Positions 25,616 to 33,962 of a stretch of DNA of 64,000 bases are shown piece by piece (position 1 is the first letter of the stretch; the number at the start of each line of letters is the position of its first letter). The notes beneath the pieces were generated by a model. It ran no database searches, was not told where the DNA came from, and saw only the letters and a list, made by a program, of their open reading frames with translations. The stretch comes from a candidate division CSSED10-310 bacterium (GTDB lineage Bacteria; CSSED10-310; JAFGJC01), in contig JAFGLW010000001.1 of NCBI GenBank assembly GCA_016927905.1, forward strand, positions 1 through 64,000, written 5' to 3'. Both the position numbers and the translations under genes were made by a program.

Positions 25616-26620
25616 ATGGATTTAAGCGACCCCAAATCGATATCCAGGCTTCTGGACAATCCGAGTACATCGGTGGAGATCGTCCATGCTCTTCTTCGCC
25701 GGGAGAGATTCACGGTCGAACAGATCAAGAGAATCAGCGGCAACAAGAAATGGATCCAAAATTATAAACTCCGGCTGGCTCTGGTCTGCAACGGTAAAAC
25801 ACCGCGTTATATCGCATTGCGGTTCGTCAAGGATTTGTATGCTCATGATCTCTGCATCGTCAATCGTAATATGAGATTGCACCCGGCGATCCGGGAATTG
25901 GCGGAACACTTTTTGAAACTCAGGATGACTTCCATGAACGCCGGTGACCGGATCAGCCTGGCGAAAATAGCTTCCGGTGCCGTATTGCGAATCTTTCTGA
26001 AAGATAACGATTTGCGGGTCATCCGGGCTGCCATGGGCAATTTCAGGCTTCGAGAAGCGGAAGTGGAACGCTTCGCAAACGAAAAAGGATTGACCGAGCA
26101 GATGTACGGACTGCTTTTGGAAAATACGAAATGGGGCAACTGCCAGGGAGTTCTGAAGGGGCTGGCCATCAACCCCTCGGTGGGATATGCGACCCGAAGG
26201 AGGGTGTTTGAAAAACTGCTGATGAACAATCTCATTCCCCTGATCCGAAGCCCTCTGCTGGACTCAAATCACCGGAAACTGGCCCGATTTATCCTGAGAG
26301 ACCGAATACGCAGATTGTCAGCGGAAGATCAGTTTATTATGGCAACCTCCCATTCCAAAGAGCTCTTGATCGAACTTCTGGCGGTCACCGAAAACGAGGA
26401 GGTTATGCTGCGTGTTTTGAACAATGAGCGTCTGAATTCAAACGATGTCCTCACGTTTCTGAATCAACCGTTATCGAAACAGGTGATGGACGCCATTTGG
26501 GGTCATGAACGATGGAATGATCATGAACCGATCCAGGCTCTTCTGAAACGCAAACGGAAAACCGGAAAGGAAACAACCGGTGATGATCCCGCCAAGATCG
26601 AAGATAAATCTGAAAGTTGA
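25616..26620 (+). CDS. Alpha-helical repeat protein, related to the 27387 gene
   Basis: A 334-residue, all-helical, basic protein with no signal peptide. Its pattern of helix pairs resembles HEAT or DUF2336-type repeats. Residues about 40-103 (NKKWIQNYKLRLALVCNGKT, ALRFVKDLYAHDL) share a recognisable module with the C-terminal part of the protein encoded at 27387-28835: Trp...ALVxNxKTP...L...L...DL...A. The same module then seems to recur weakly. Function unknown; probably a cytoplasmic scaffold. The RodZ-like gene starts within its 3' end. Confidence 0.7.
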   Translation: MDLSDPKSISRLLDNPSTSVEIVHALLRRERFTVEQIKRISGNKKWIQNYKLRLALVCNGKTPRYIALRFVKDLYAHDLCIVNRNMRLHPAIRELAEHFLKLRMTSMNAGDRISLAKIASGAVLRIFLKDNDLRVIRAAMGNFRLREAEVERFANEKGLTEQMYGLLLENTKWGNCQGVLKGLAINPSVGYATRRRVFEKLLMNNLIPLIRSPLLDSNHRKLARFILRDRIRRLSAEDQFIMATSHSKELLIELLAVTENEEVMLRVLNNERLNSNDVLTFLNQPLSKQVMDAIWGHERWNDHEPIQALLKRKRKTGKETTGDDPAKIEDKSES

Positions 26621-27338
26621 AAGGGAACTGCGGGGGGTTTCGCTCAGGGAGCTTTCCGGAGCGACCAAAATACCCGAATCTCATCTGAGGGCTTTGGAGG
26701 AATTGCAGTTTCAAAATCTGCCCGACAGCATATTCATTCGGGGATACATCCGGGCTTATGCGGATTATCTCGGATTGGATCCGGATATCATCTCTTTGGA
26801 ATACGAATTCTTCGCCCAGAATAGCCAAGGGTCCGGATCCGGGCAGAAGCAGAAATCGCGCCCGATACTGAAAACCCAGCCGGTTTTGATTTTCATCGCC
26901 GCACTGGCTCCCCTGCTGCTGATTTTTTCATTCGCGGATATGGATCAAACCGAGAGATCATACAGGGATCCGGATTTGTTCCAGTCGGCTGTTACCATAT
27001 TGAAAGACCGAACGGTTGAAGAAACCCTGCTGGCCTGGTCTGAAATGCAATTGTCGATCGGTGAGAGTGACTCGGAGAAGGCTGCCGGCATGGTCTTGAC
27101 GTCTGCCGGACCGATTGAGTTGAAAACCGTTTGCAGCAGTTGGATTCGCCGGTCATATCCGTTGGAGGGCCGGGAAATTCTCGAAACACTTCTTCAGAAC
27201 GACGTCGTTGAATGGACAGTCGAGTCGGATCTCAAAATGGAAATCGGGAATCCGGATTGCGTGGAGATCTGCATAAACGGTGAGATTCTGTCATTGACCG
27301 GAAGGACTCCCGAAATTATTTATTTCCATCCTCCCTAA
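26583..27338 (+). CDS. RodZ-like helix-turn-helix membrane protein
   Basis: A 251-residue protein with an N-terminal HTH domain (LRGVSLRELSGATKIPESHLRALE, then LPDSIFIRGYIRAYADYLGLD, the RodZ pattern), a single transmembrane helix (about residues 98-120) and a periplasmic C-terminal domain ending ICINGEILSLTGRTPEIIYF, like the RodZ DUF4115 beta-domain but with an extra stretch before it. RodZ links the MreB cytoskeleton to the wall-synthesis machinery. ATG 26583 follows AAAGGAAA; the gene overlaps the previous one by 38 bases. Confidence 0.78.
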   Translation: MIPPRSKINLKVERELRGVSLRELSGATKIPESHLRALEELQFQNLPDSIFIRGYIRAYADYLGLDPDIISLEYEFFAQNSQGSGSGQKQKSRPILKTQPVLIFIAALAPLLLIFSFADMDQTERSYRDPDLFQSAVTILKDRTVEETLLAWSEMQLSIGESDSEKAAGMVLTSAGPIELKTVCSSWIRRSYPLEGREILETLLQNDVVEWTVESDLKMEIGNPDCVEICINGEILSLTGRTPEIIYFHPP

Positions 27339-27346
27339 AATACCTT

Positions 27347-27352
27347 TATAAT
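27347..27352 (+). promoter_or_regulatory. Possible -10 box before the 27387 gene
   Basis: A perfect TATAAT stands 34 bases before the ATG in the short gap after the RodZ-like gene. The matching -35 (TTCCAT at 27324-27329, 17 bases away) is poor. Confidence 0.35.
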
Positions 27353-27386
27353 AAAGCAGATTTGGTATTTGGGGAGACTTGAAGAC

Positions 27387-28835
27387 ATGGCAGAGACAAC
27401 CATTCTGGAGCGATTGAAGCAGGGAACGGCGCCTCGTAATCTGCGTATGGCAATTGCGGAAGGCATGATTCCTCTGGAGGGTGCCGAACTTGTTGAATCG
27501 CTGGGCATTCTGACACTGGATCCGGATGACGAGGTAAAAAACAAGCTTGCCGAAAACCTGCCCACCCTGCCCAGACCGTTTCTCCTGCAGATAACCCGAG
27601 AATCGTTTACGCCACCTCAGCTTCTCAGCTTTATTGCTGATTTATTTCCAGACGATGATGATATTCTCATGCATATAATATTAAACAAATCTGTTTTAGA
27701 TAATACATTAACATCGATTGCAAGTTATGCTCCACCAACCGTTTTAACATTGTTAAGCGAGAACAAGCATCGCATGTTGACCTGTCCTGAACTGCTGGAG
27801 ACACTTCTGGCCAATGATGAATTACCCAGAGTCAACCGGTACGCTCTGCAGGAATTCAAGGAATCGTGGGCGGAAGCTCTGATCGCATCGGAAAAGCGGA
27901 AAGCGAAGCTGAAGAGGGAGGTGTCCGGGGGGAAACCTGAAAAGACTTTTGAGGCCGACAAGACGTTTGATTCCGATGAGATGGACATGCTTGAGACGGA
28001 CCGGATGGATTCCGGGATTGCGGAAAAGCCCGAGCAGGTTGCAGTACAGGATTCGGACATCGAAGCCGATCTGGATTTGTCCAAGGAAATCGATCGCGAA
28101 CTTGACGGTATCGGTATCGGGGAGGTAAGAGAAGAACCCCGGACAGCGAAAGTGGAGAAATCGGCTGAAGAGTTACTGGAAGGTTGGGATTTCACAGATT
28201 TATCCACGGATGATGACGTGGATTTGGCTGAAGATGAATTCGGTTTCGAGATCGGGGAATTCAAGCAAGACGAAACAGAAGTCAAGGCAGGTGATCAGGG
28301 AGAGTCATTGGAGGGCTGGGAAGATCTGGATTTGGACGAACCGGATTCGGATATCGATACCGAACAGGAATTCATCAAGGAACTGGAAGAAGAAGAAAAA
28401 ATACAGGATACGCGGTCGCGTCTTTTGCAGATGAGCGGAGCGGAAAAGATTCAGGTGGCGAAGATGGGGACGAAGCAGGAGAGGGCCATTTTGGTGCGGG
28501 ACGGGAACAAGAAAGTCGCCATCGCGGTAATACAGAGTCCCAAGATAACCGAATTTGAAATCAAGATGATTGCGGCCAATCGATCCATTAATGAAGATGT
28601 TCTGCGGGAAATTTACCTTCACCGGGAGTGGGGCCAGGCACCGGGCATTCAGAAAGAACTTGTTTTGAATCCAAAAACGCCGTTGTCCATATCGCTTCGA
28701 TTGCTCAGCAAGCTGAATGATTTCGATTTGAAGGATGCATGCAAGTCCAAAGAAATTCCCTACGGATTGACCGCCGCTGCGAAACGATTGCAGGAACAGC
28801 GGGAAATGCGGCGCCAGAGACACGCAAAACATTGA
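27387..28835 (+). CDS. Repeat protein with long acidic linker
   Basis: A 482-residue cytoplasmic protein in three parts: an N-terminal helical domain (about 1-175; LERLKQGTAPRNLRMAIAEG, LLSENKHRMLTCPELLETLL), an acidic, probably disordered linker rich in Asp/Glu (about 180-345), and a C-terminal domain (about 350-465; GTKQERAILVRDGNKKVA, LVLNPKTPLSISLRLLSKLN). That last module is one I remember from unnamed Acidobacteriota/Desulfobacterota proteins and is shared with the gene at 25616. ATG 27387 has GGGGAG 10 bases upstream. Bases about 27650-27740 are clearly more AT-rich than the rest, though the frame stays open. Function unknown. Confidence 0.72.
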   Translation: MAETTILERLKQGTAPRNLRMAIAEGMIPLEGAELVESLGILTLDPDDEVKNKLAENLPTLPRPFLLQITRESFTPPQLLSFIADLFPDDDDILMHIILNKSVLDNTLTSIASYAPPTVLTLLSENKHRMLTCPELLETLLANDELPRVNRYALQEFKESWAEALIASEKRKAKLKREVSGGKPEKTFEADKTFDSDEMDMLETDRMDSGIAEKPEQVAVQDSDIEADLDLSKEIDRELDGIGIGEVREEPRTAKVEKSAEELLEGWDFTDLSTDDDVDLAEDEFGFEIGEFKQDETEVKAGDQGESLEGWEDLDLDEPDSDIDTEQEFIKELEEEEKIQDTRSRLLQMSGAEKIQVAKMGTKQERAILVRDGNKKVAIAVIQSPKITEFEIKMIAANRSINEDVLREIYLHREWGQAPGIQKELVLNPKTPLSISLRLLSKLNDFDLKDACKSKEIPYGLTAAAKRLQEQREMRRQRHAKH

Positions 28836-28849
28836 GTTTACCTCATATC

Positions 28850-28878
28850 TTGACATCATCCCGTCGATTACATAGTCT
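28850..28878 (+). promoter_or_regulatory. Sigma-70-type promoter of the ffh-rpsP operon
   Basis: A perfect TTGACA (28850-28855) is followed after 17 bases by TAGTCT (28873-28878), 45 bases before the ffh ATG. The -10 box is weak. Confidence 0.5.
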
Positions 28879-28923
28879 CCACCTTTGCATTTCGAACCGT
28901 CGAGCCGACTTGAGGAGAATTGG

Positions 28924-30267
28924 ATGTTTGAAAATCTGACCGACCGGTTGCAGTCGGTATTTAAAACGCTTCGGGGACATGCCAAGCTGACCGAGGGGAA
29001 TATTGCAGAGGCACTCCGTGAAGTTCGCCTGGCGCTCCTGGAAGCGGACGTCAATTTCAAAGTGGTGAAACGTTTTATAAACCAGGTGCAGGAACGGGCT
29101 GTCGGCAAGGAAGTCTTTAAAAGCCTGACTCCGGGGCAACAGGTCATTAAAATCGTTCATGAAGAGCTGGTTGATCTACTGGGCAGGGAAAAAGCAGCCA
29201 TGGTCCGGGCACCCATGCCGCCCACCGTTGTCATGCTGGTCGGGCTGCAGGGTTCCGGAAAAACAACATCCTGTGCAAAACTGGCCAAAACCTTCAAAAA
29301 AGAAGGGCGCCAGCCCATGCTGGTAGCAGCGGACATATATCGGCCGGCTGCCATCGATCAGCTCAAGACACTCGGCACCCAGATCGATGTCCCGGTATAT
29401 GCGCCCGGCACCGACATCAATCCGGTGGAAATTTGCGAGAGCGGATTAGCGGCGGCGAAGCGTGAAGGAATCGATACGGTTATTCTGGACACCGCTGGGC
29501 GCCTGCACATTGACCGGGCGCTCATGGATGAATTGAGAAACATCAAGTCGAAGACGAATCCCAGCGAGATTCTTCTGGTCGCCGATGCCATGACGGGTCA
29601 GGACGCAGTGAACATTGCCCAGTCATTCAACAACGACCTGGATATCAGCGGTGTGATTCTGACGAAACTGGACGGGGATGCCAGGGGAGGAGCCGCATTA
29701 TCGATTAAATCCGTTACCGGCAAACCGATTAAACTGGTCGGAATGGGTGAAAAACTGGATCCTCTGGAGGTTTTTCATCCGGATCGCATGGCTTCCCGAA
29801 TCCTGGGCATGGGTGATGTACTTTCCCTGATCGAAAAAGCGGAAAGTACGCTATCGGAGGAACAGCGCAAAAGTATGGAAAAGAAGTTGCTGGAAAGCAG
29901 CTTCACTCTGGAAGATTTCAAGGATCAGCTCGTACAGCTGCGGAAAATGGGATCTTTCGAACAACTCCTGCAGATGATTCCGGGCATGGGCAAAATGGTA
30001 CAGATGCAGGGAGCGGTCCCGACAGAAAAAGAATTCAAACAGATTGAGGCCATGATTTCATCCATGACTCCAGAAGAACGACGGAATCACAAGATCATCA
30101 ACACAAGCAGGAGACGGCGCATCGCCGGCGGCAGCGGTTCGGACATTGCGGATGTCAACCGCCTGTTAAAGCAATTTGACCAGGCTCGGAAGATGATGAA
30201 AAATATCAAAACTTCCAGGATGTTTGGGAAGATCACTCAAAAACAAATGCCGTTTTTCAGACGATAA
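28924..30267 (+). CDS. ffh: Signal recognition particle protein Ffh
   Basis: A 447-residue SRP GTPase that binds signal peptides and 4.5S RNA and delivers nascent membrane proteins to FtsY. N-domain starts MFENLTDRLQSVFKTLRG; the G domain has G1 GLQGSGKTTS, DTAGR, and TKLDGDARGG; the C-terminal M domain contains the methionine-rich MIPGMGKMVQMQG and the RNA-binding RRRRIAGGSGSDIADVNRLL. ATG 28924 follows GAGGAG. It heads a translation operon with rpsP, khpA, rimM, trmD and rplS. Confidence 0.98.
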   Translation: MFENLTDRLQSVFKTLRGHAKLTEGNIAEALREVRLALLEADVNFKVVKRFINQVQERAVGKEVFKSLTPGQQVIKIVHEELVDLLGREKAAMVRAPMPPTVVMLVGLQGSGKTTSCAKLAKTFKKEGRQPMLVAADIYRPAAIDQLKTLGTQIDVPVYAPGTDINPVEICESGLAAAKREGIDTVILDTAGRLHIDRALMDELRNIKSKTNPSEILLVADAMTGQDAVNIAQSFNNDLDISGVILTKLDGDARGGAALSIKSVTGKPIKLVGMGEKLDPLEVFHPDRMASRILGMGDVLSLIEKAESTLSEEQRKSMEKKLLESSFTLEDFKDQLVQLRKMGSFEQLLQMIPGMGKMVQMQGAVPTEKEFKQIEAMISSMTPEERRNHKIINTSRRRRIAGGSGSDIADVNRLLKQFDQARKMMKNIKTSRMFGKITQKQMPFFRR

Positions 30268-30287
30268 TTGAAGCAAGGAGGACTGAA

Positions 30288-30545
30288 GTGGCAGCAAAAA
30301 TTCGACTGCAGCGGATTGGCGCCAAGAAAAATGCATTTTACAGAATTGTCGTAGCGGACACATCGAAAGCCCCCTCGGGTTCTGTGATTGAATACCTGGG
30401 AACGTATGATCCCCATGCGGATCCGCCGGATGTGAAGATCGACATTCAGAAGGTTGCCGAGTGGATGGCGAAGGGAGTTAATCCAACTCCGAAGACCGCC
30501 GCGATCATTAAACGGGCCGGCAAAAAAACTGCAGCCCGAGAATAA
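30288..30545 (+). CDS. rpsP: 30S ribosomal protein S16
   Basis: An 85-residue S16 starting at GTG 30288 with AAGGAGG upstream. The N-terminal KIRLQRIGAKKNAFYRIVVADTS is the family signature. Follows ffh by 20 bases in the standard order rpsP-khpA-rimM-trmD-rplS. Confidence 0.97.
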   Translation: MAAKIRLQRIGAKKNAFYRIVVADTSKAPSGSVIEYLGTYDPHADPPDVKIDIQKVAEWMAKGVNPTPKTAAIIKRAGKKTAARE

Positions 30546-30560
30546 TCCGGAAGACGATCA

Positions 30561-30827
30561 ATGGTTGAATTAGTTCAGTTCCTGGCCAGTTCTCTGCTTG
30601 GAGGATCCGAACAGATCCAGGTCAGGGAAATCGGGGGGGATCAGACGACGGTCATCGAGCTGGAGGTTGAATCGAAACACATCGGCAAAATAATCGGCCG
30701 CCAGGGCAGAACAGCCAATGCTTTGAGGACATTGGTCAATGTTGCGGCGCTGAAAGCCGGGAAACGAGTTGTTCTCGAGATTATTGAAACCGGAAATGCC
30801 GGAGCACGCAACCGGAACGACTCGTGA
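30561..30827 (+). CDS. khpA: KH-domain RNA-binding protein
   Basis: An 88-residue single KH-domain protein (KhpA/YlqC family). The RNA-binding GxxG loop is GKIIGRQGRTANALR (about 47-61). In other bacteria KhpA works with KhpB in RNA binding and cell-division control. Overlaps rimM by GTGA. Confidence 0.93.
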   Translation: MVELVQFLASSLLGGSEQIQVREIGGDQTTVIELEVESKHIGKIIGRQGRTANALRTLVNVAALKAGKRVVLEIIETGNAGARNRNDS

Positions 30828-31360
30828 AGACTGAAAACCTGATCCCGGATCCCTATATTGAAATCGGATTTGTGATTAAAACCTGGGGCAACAGAGGCCA
30901 TCTCAAGATAAAGCCCTCCGGCTCCGATCCGGATCGATTCAAAAAACTGAGGGAAATCGCAGCAGTCAGAAATGGCGGAGTGATCGGTCAGTTTGAAGTT
31001 GAAGAAACCCGCTTCCTGTCCGGATCAGTGGTTATCAAGCTGAAGATGATCGATACGCCCGAAAAAGCCCAATATCTCCTGAACACGTTCATCTGTGTTG
31101 ACGAAAAGGAAGCTGTCTCTCTTGCGCCCTGGGAATTCTTCATTCATCAGATCCGTGGGATGACCGTGGTCGATATCAACCGGGGTTCCATCGGAACGGT
31201 GGCGGAGATATGGGAAATCGGTGCGCATGACATATATCGGATACTGACCGATTCCGGAAGGGAAATCCTGATCCCAGCGGTCCGGTCGATCATCCGGGAC
31301 ATCGATGTGGAAGGCAGGGTGATTGCCGTGGACTGCCCGGAAGGGATGCTGGACGAATGA
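30824..31360 (+). CDS. rimM: Ribosome maturation factor RimM
   Basis: A 178-residue protein that helps assemble the 30S head, binding S19. N-terminal RimM domain (IGFVIKTWGNRGHLKIKPSG) and C-terminal PRC-barrel (VVDINRGSIGTVAEIW, ILIPAVRSIIRDID) are both present. GTG start overlaps khpA; its own stop overlaps trmD (ATGA). Confidence 0.95.
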   Translation: MKTENLIPDPYIEIGFVIKTWGNRGHLKIKPSGSDPDRFKKLREIAAVRNGGVIGQFEVEETRFLSGSVVIKLKMIDTPEKAQYLLNTFICVDEKEAVSLAPWEFFIHQIRGMTVVDINRGSIGTVAEIWEIGAHDIYRILTDSGREILIPAVRSIIRDIDVEGRVIAVDCPEGMLDE

Positions 31361-32103
31361 TACCGGTTCGCTTCGAAATAATCACGATTTTCCCGGAATA
31401 CTTCATCCAGTTTAAATCGATCGGGACCATCGGCAGAGCCATTGAAAACGGACTGATTCAAATCAACACACATAATCCACGGGATTATTCCAAAGACAAA
31501 CACCGATCGGTTGACGATTATCCTTACGGCGGCGGACCCGGGATGGTCATGAAGCCGGAACCGGTTCTGGAATGCCTGGACAGTTTGGGCGAGCCGGCAC
31601 CATTTCGGATCCTTCTGAGCCCTCAGGGAGAACTCTGGAATCAGAATTTGGCACTGCATCTCAGCCAGAAAACCGAACGATTTGCTCTCATCTGCGGACG
31701 GTATGAAGGATTTGACGAACGGATCCGCATTGCCGGGGCCGATCTTGATATATCAATCGGCGACTATGTTTTGTCCGGTGGTGAAGCTGCAGCCTGTGTT
31801 GTGATTGAAACCATGTCCAGGCATATATCGGGTGTTGTGGGAGACAGTGAATCTGTGACGAGTGATTCTCTGGGCGGCAATCTGTTGAAGCACCCACAGT
31901 ACACTCGACCTCCGGAGTATCGCGGGTTGAGAGTTCCGGAGATCCTGCTGTCCGGAGATCACCGGAAGATACAGAAATGGCGTGAGGAGATGTCGATCGA
32001 GAACACAAAACGTAAGCGACCCGATTTATTTACTTGCAAAGATGATTTGAAAGGTGATAAAAAGTCGGTTTGTCGCGGTTCGGAAGACCCCGATGAATTT
32101 TAA
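31357..32103 (+). CDS. trmD: tRNA (guanine-N1)-methyltransferase
   Basis: A 248-residue SPOUT-class TrmD, which makes m1G37 in tRNAs reading CUN, CCN and CGG. The knot motifs [13 protein letters not shown] and [12 protein letters not shown] (SAM pocket) are clear, as are [13 protein letters not shown] and [19 protein letters not shown]. The catalytic-type Asp follows in the HPQYTRP region. The last ~20 residues are a short polar extension. Overlaps rimM by ATGA. Confidence 0.97.
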   Translation: MIPVRFEIITIFPEYFIQFKSIGTIGRAIENGLIQINTHNPRDYSKDKHRSVDDYPYGGGPGMVMKPEPVLECLDSLGEPAPFRILLSPQGELWNQNLALHLSQKTERFALICGRYEGFDERIRIAGADLDISIGDYVLSGGEAAACVVIETMSRHISGVVGDSESVTSDSLGGNLLKHPQYTRPPEYRGLRVPEILLSGDHRKIQKWREEMSIENTKRKRPDLFTCKDDLKGDKKSVCRGSEDPDEF

Positions 32104-32120
32104 ATGATCGTGAGGATGAC

Positions 32121-32471
32121 ATGAACCCTTTATTGGAACATCATTCAAGCAAACAATGCAGGCAGGATGTTACGGAATTCGAGCCGGGTGACCGGGTGAA
32201 AATCTGGACCATCATTCGTGAAGGTGATCGAGAGCGCATACAGCCTTTCGAAGGGGATGTCATTCGGATCCGGCGACGGGGTATCGGCACATCATTCACG
32301 GTACGTAAAATTTCATACGGCGTGGGTGTGGAAAGAGTTTTCGCCTACAATTCACCGCTGATCTCCAAAATCGAAGTCCTTCGCAAGGGTCGGGTCCGAA
32401 GAGCGAAGCTGTATTACCTGCGCCAGCTTTCGGGTAAAAACGCCAGAATCAGAGAAAAGCGGCTGACCTGA
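32121..32471 (+). CDS. rplS: 50S ribosomal protein L19
   Basis: A 116-residue L19 with the standard [36 protein letters not shown] and [15 protein letters not shown] segments. Lies at the subunit interface next to L14. Follows trmD by 17 bases. Confidence 0.97.
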   Translation: MNPLLEHHSSKQCRQDVTEFEPGDRVKIWTIIREGDRERIQPFEGDVIRIRRRGIGTSFTVRKISYGVGVERVFAYNSPLISKIEVLRKGRVRRAKLYYLRQLSGKNARIREKRLT

Positions 32472-32494
32472 ATCTCCGGTCTGAATTCTGAATC

Positions 32495-33139
32495 TTGAGA
32501 TCCAATTGCTGTTCCTTCAAATTTGAGAACCAGGCCAATGCCGAGGGATATCGGCATATCGCCGGTCTGGATGAAGTCGGCAGGGGAGCGTTGTGTGGTC
32601 CGGTGGTGGCGGCAGCGGTCGTTTTACCCCGGGCAGGGAAATTTGACGGCATAAACGATTCAAAATCGCTGACCATGCGCGAACGGGAAATTCTATATGG
32701 TGAGATACTGTCGGCGGCGCTGGATATCGGTGTTGGATTGTGCAGGGCTATGGAGATCGACCGGATCAATATTTTAAACGCATCGAAACTGGCGATGAAG
32801 CGTGCGGTCAATCGTATGCAAATACCCCCCGACTGTCTTCTGGTCGACGGAAACAGCCGGATCGACTGTCCCATGAATCAAAAAACAATCATCAAGGGCG
32901 ACCGGCAATCGCTGAGTATCGCTTCGGCCAGCATCGTAGCCAAAGTGATCCGTGATCGGATTATGGATATCTGGGACCGGGTATATCCTGATTATGGTTT
33001 GAATATGAACAAAGGTTATGCAACCGCCCTTCACATCCGCTCACTGCATCATTCAGGGCCCTCGAAAATTCACCGGTTGACATTCAAGCGGGTGTACGAC
33101 TGCCGAATCCTGTTTCCCGAAAGCCCGGATGTGCATTGA
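32495..33139 (+). CDS. rnhB: Ribonuclease HII
   Basis: A 214-residue RNase HII, which removes ribonucleotides from DNA. The first catalytic acids Asp26 and Glu27 lie in AGLDEVGRGALCGPV; later acids include the Asp of LLVDGNSRID, and ASIVAKVIRDRIM is the third block. The frame begins at a TTG (32495); no in-frame ATG precedes the catalytic motif, so TTG initiation is likely, without an obvious ribosome binding site. Overlaps yraN by one base (TGATG). Confidence 0.95.
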   Translation: MRSNCCSFKFENQANAEGYRHIAGLDEVGRGALCGPVVAAAVVLPRAGKFDGINDSKSLTMREREILYGEILSAALDIGVGLCRAMEIDRINILNASKLAMKRAVNRMQIPPDCLLVDGNSRIDCPMNQKTIIKGDRQSLSIASASIVAKVIRDRIMDIWDRVYPDYGLNMNKGYATALHIRSLHHSGPSKIHRLTFKRVYDCRILFPESPDVH

Positions 33140-33522
33140 TGACGCGGATGCAGAAAAACATCGGGGATTTGGGGGAGGGTTTTGCTCGTGGTTATCTGGT
33201 GCGCCAGGGATATCGGATTCTGCACTCGCCTTTCAGATGCAGAATCGGGGAGATCGACATTGTCGCGGTTCACAATGATGTTCTGGTTTTCATTGAGGTG
33301 AAGACCCGCAGGGGAGACCGGTTTGGATCGGGGCTGGATGCGGTCGACAGCGGCAAGCAGAGGAAGATCATCCGGGCGGCGAAATACTATCTGAAATACA
33401 AACTTGCCTTGCCGCTCAGCATATTCCGGTTTGATGTGCTGGCCATCAACCAGGGGGTTGCCGGGCAGCCGCCTGAACTTCGACATATACAGGATGCGTT
33501 CCGGGATGACGGCAGTTACTAG
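33139..33522 (+). CDS. yraN: YraN family (UPF0102) endonuclease-like protein
   Basis: A 127-residue restriction-endonuclease-fold protein: GEGFARGYLVRQGYRIL at the N-terminus, then the active-site pattern GEIDIVAVHNDVLVFIEVKTRRGDRFGSG with Asp, Glu and Lys of the D-ExK type. Such proteins usually follow rnhB, as here; biological role unresolved, possibly DNA recombination or repair. ATG at 33139 overlaps the rnhB stop. Confidence 0.92.
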   Translation: MTRMQKNIGDLGEGFARGYLVRQGYRILHSPFRCRIGEIDIVAVHNDVLVFIEVKTRRGDRFGSGLDAVDSGKQRKIIRAAKYYLKYKLALPLSIFRFDVLAINQGVAGQPPELRHIQDAFRDDGSY

Positions 33523-33545
33523 ACTCCCGGAAGATTCAAATATTC

Positions 33546-33574
33546 TTGACAACCGGCATGAATATCGCTAGCTT
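33546..33574 (+). promoter_or_regulatory. Promoter of the tRNA-Gly/Cys/Leu cluster
   Basis: TTGACA (33546-33551), a 17-base spacer and TAGCTT (33569-33574), with tRNA-Gly beginning 21 bases later. The -35 box is perfect and the -10 box weak. Confidence 0.6.
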
Positions 33575-33594
33575 AGGAAAGTCCTCCAGGACAG

Positions 33595-33667
33595 GCGGGA
33601 ATAGCTCAGCTGGTAGAGCTCTACCTTGCCAAGGTAGCTGTCGCGGGTTCGAGTCCCGTTTCCCGCT
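33595..33667 (+). tRNA. tRNA-Gly (anticodon GCC)
   Basis: Seventy-three bases: acceptor GCGGGAA/TTCCCGC with discriminator T, anticodon stem CTACC/GGTAG with loop TTGCCAA (anticodon GCC), and T-loop GGTTCGAGTCC. No CCA is encoded. Confidence 0.96.
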
Positions 33668-33678
33668 TTCAGTATTGC

Positions 33679-33750
<72 letters not shown>

Positions 33751-33809
33751 TTACCTGCCCGCCAGACTGCCTTGCATTCAAATAATCATGCAGATATCAT
33801 GATTTCCCT

Positions 33810-33894
33810 GCCGGAATGGCGGAATTGGCAGACGCAAGGGACTTAAAATCCCTCGGTCCTCTGGACTGTCCGGGTTCGATTCCCGGTTCCGGCA
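33810..33894 (+). tRNA. tRNA-Leu (anticodon TAA)
   Basis: An 85-base class II tRNA: acceptor GCCGGAA/TTCCGGC with discriminator A, anticodon stem AGGGA/TCCCT with loop CTTAAAA (anticodon TAA, reads UUA/UUG), a long variable arm (CGGTCCTCTGGACTG region) and T-loop GGTTCGATTCC. No CCA encoded. Confidence 0.96.
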
Positions 33895-33962
33895 TCAGGC
33901 TCGTTTCGAATCCATGAATGAATGTCCCAAAATGAACCCGGTTTGGTGGGAAGTATTCGGTC

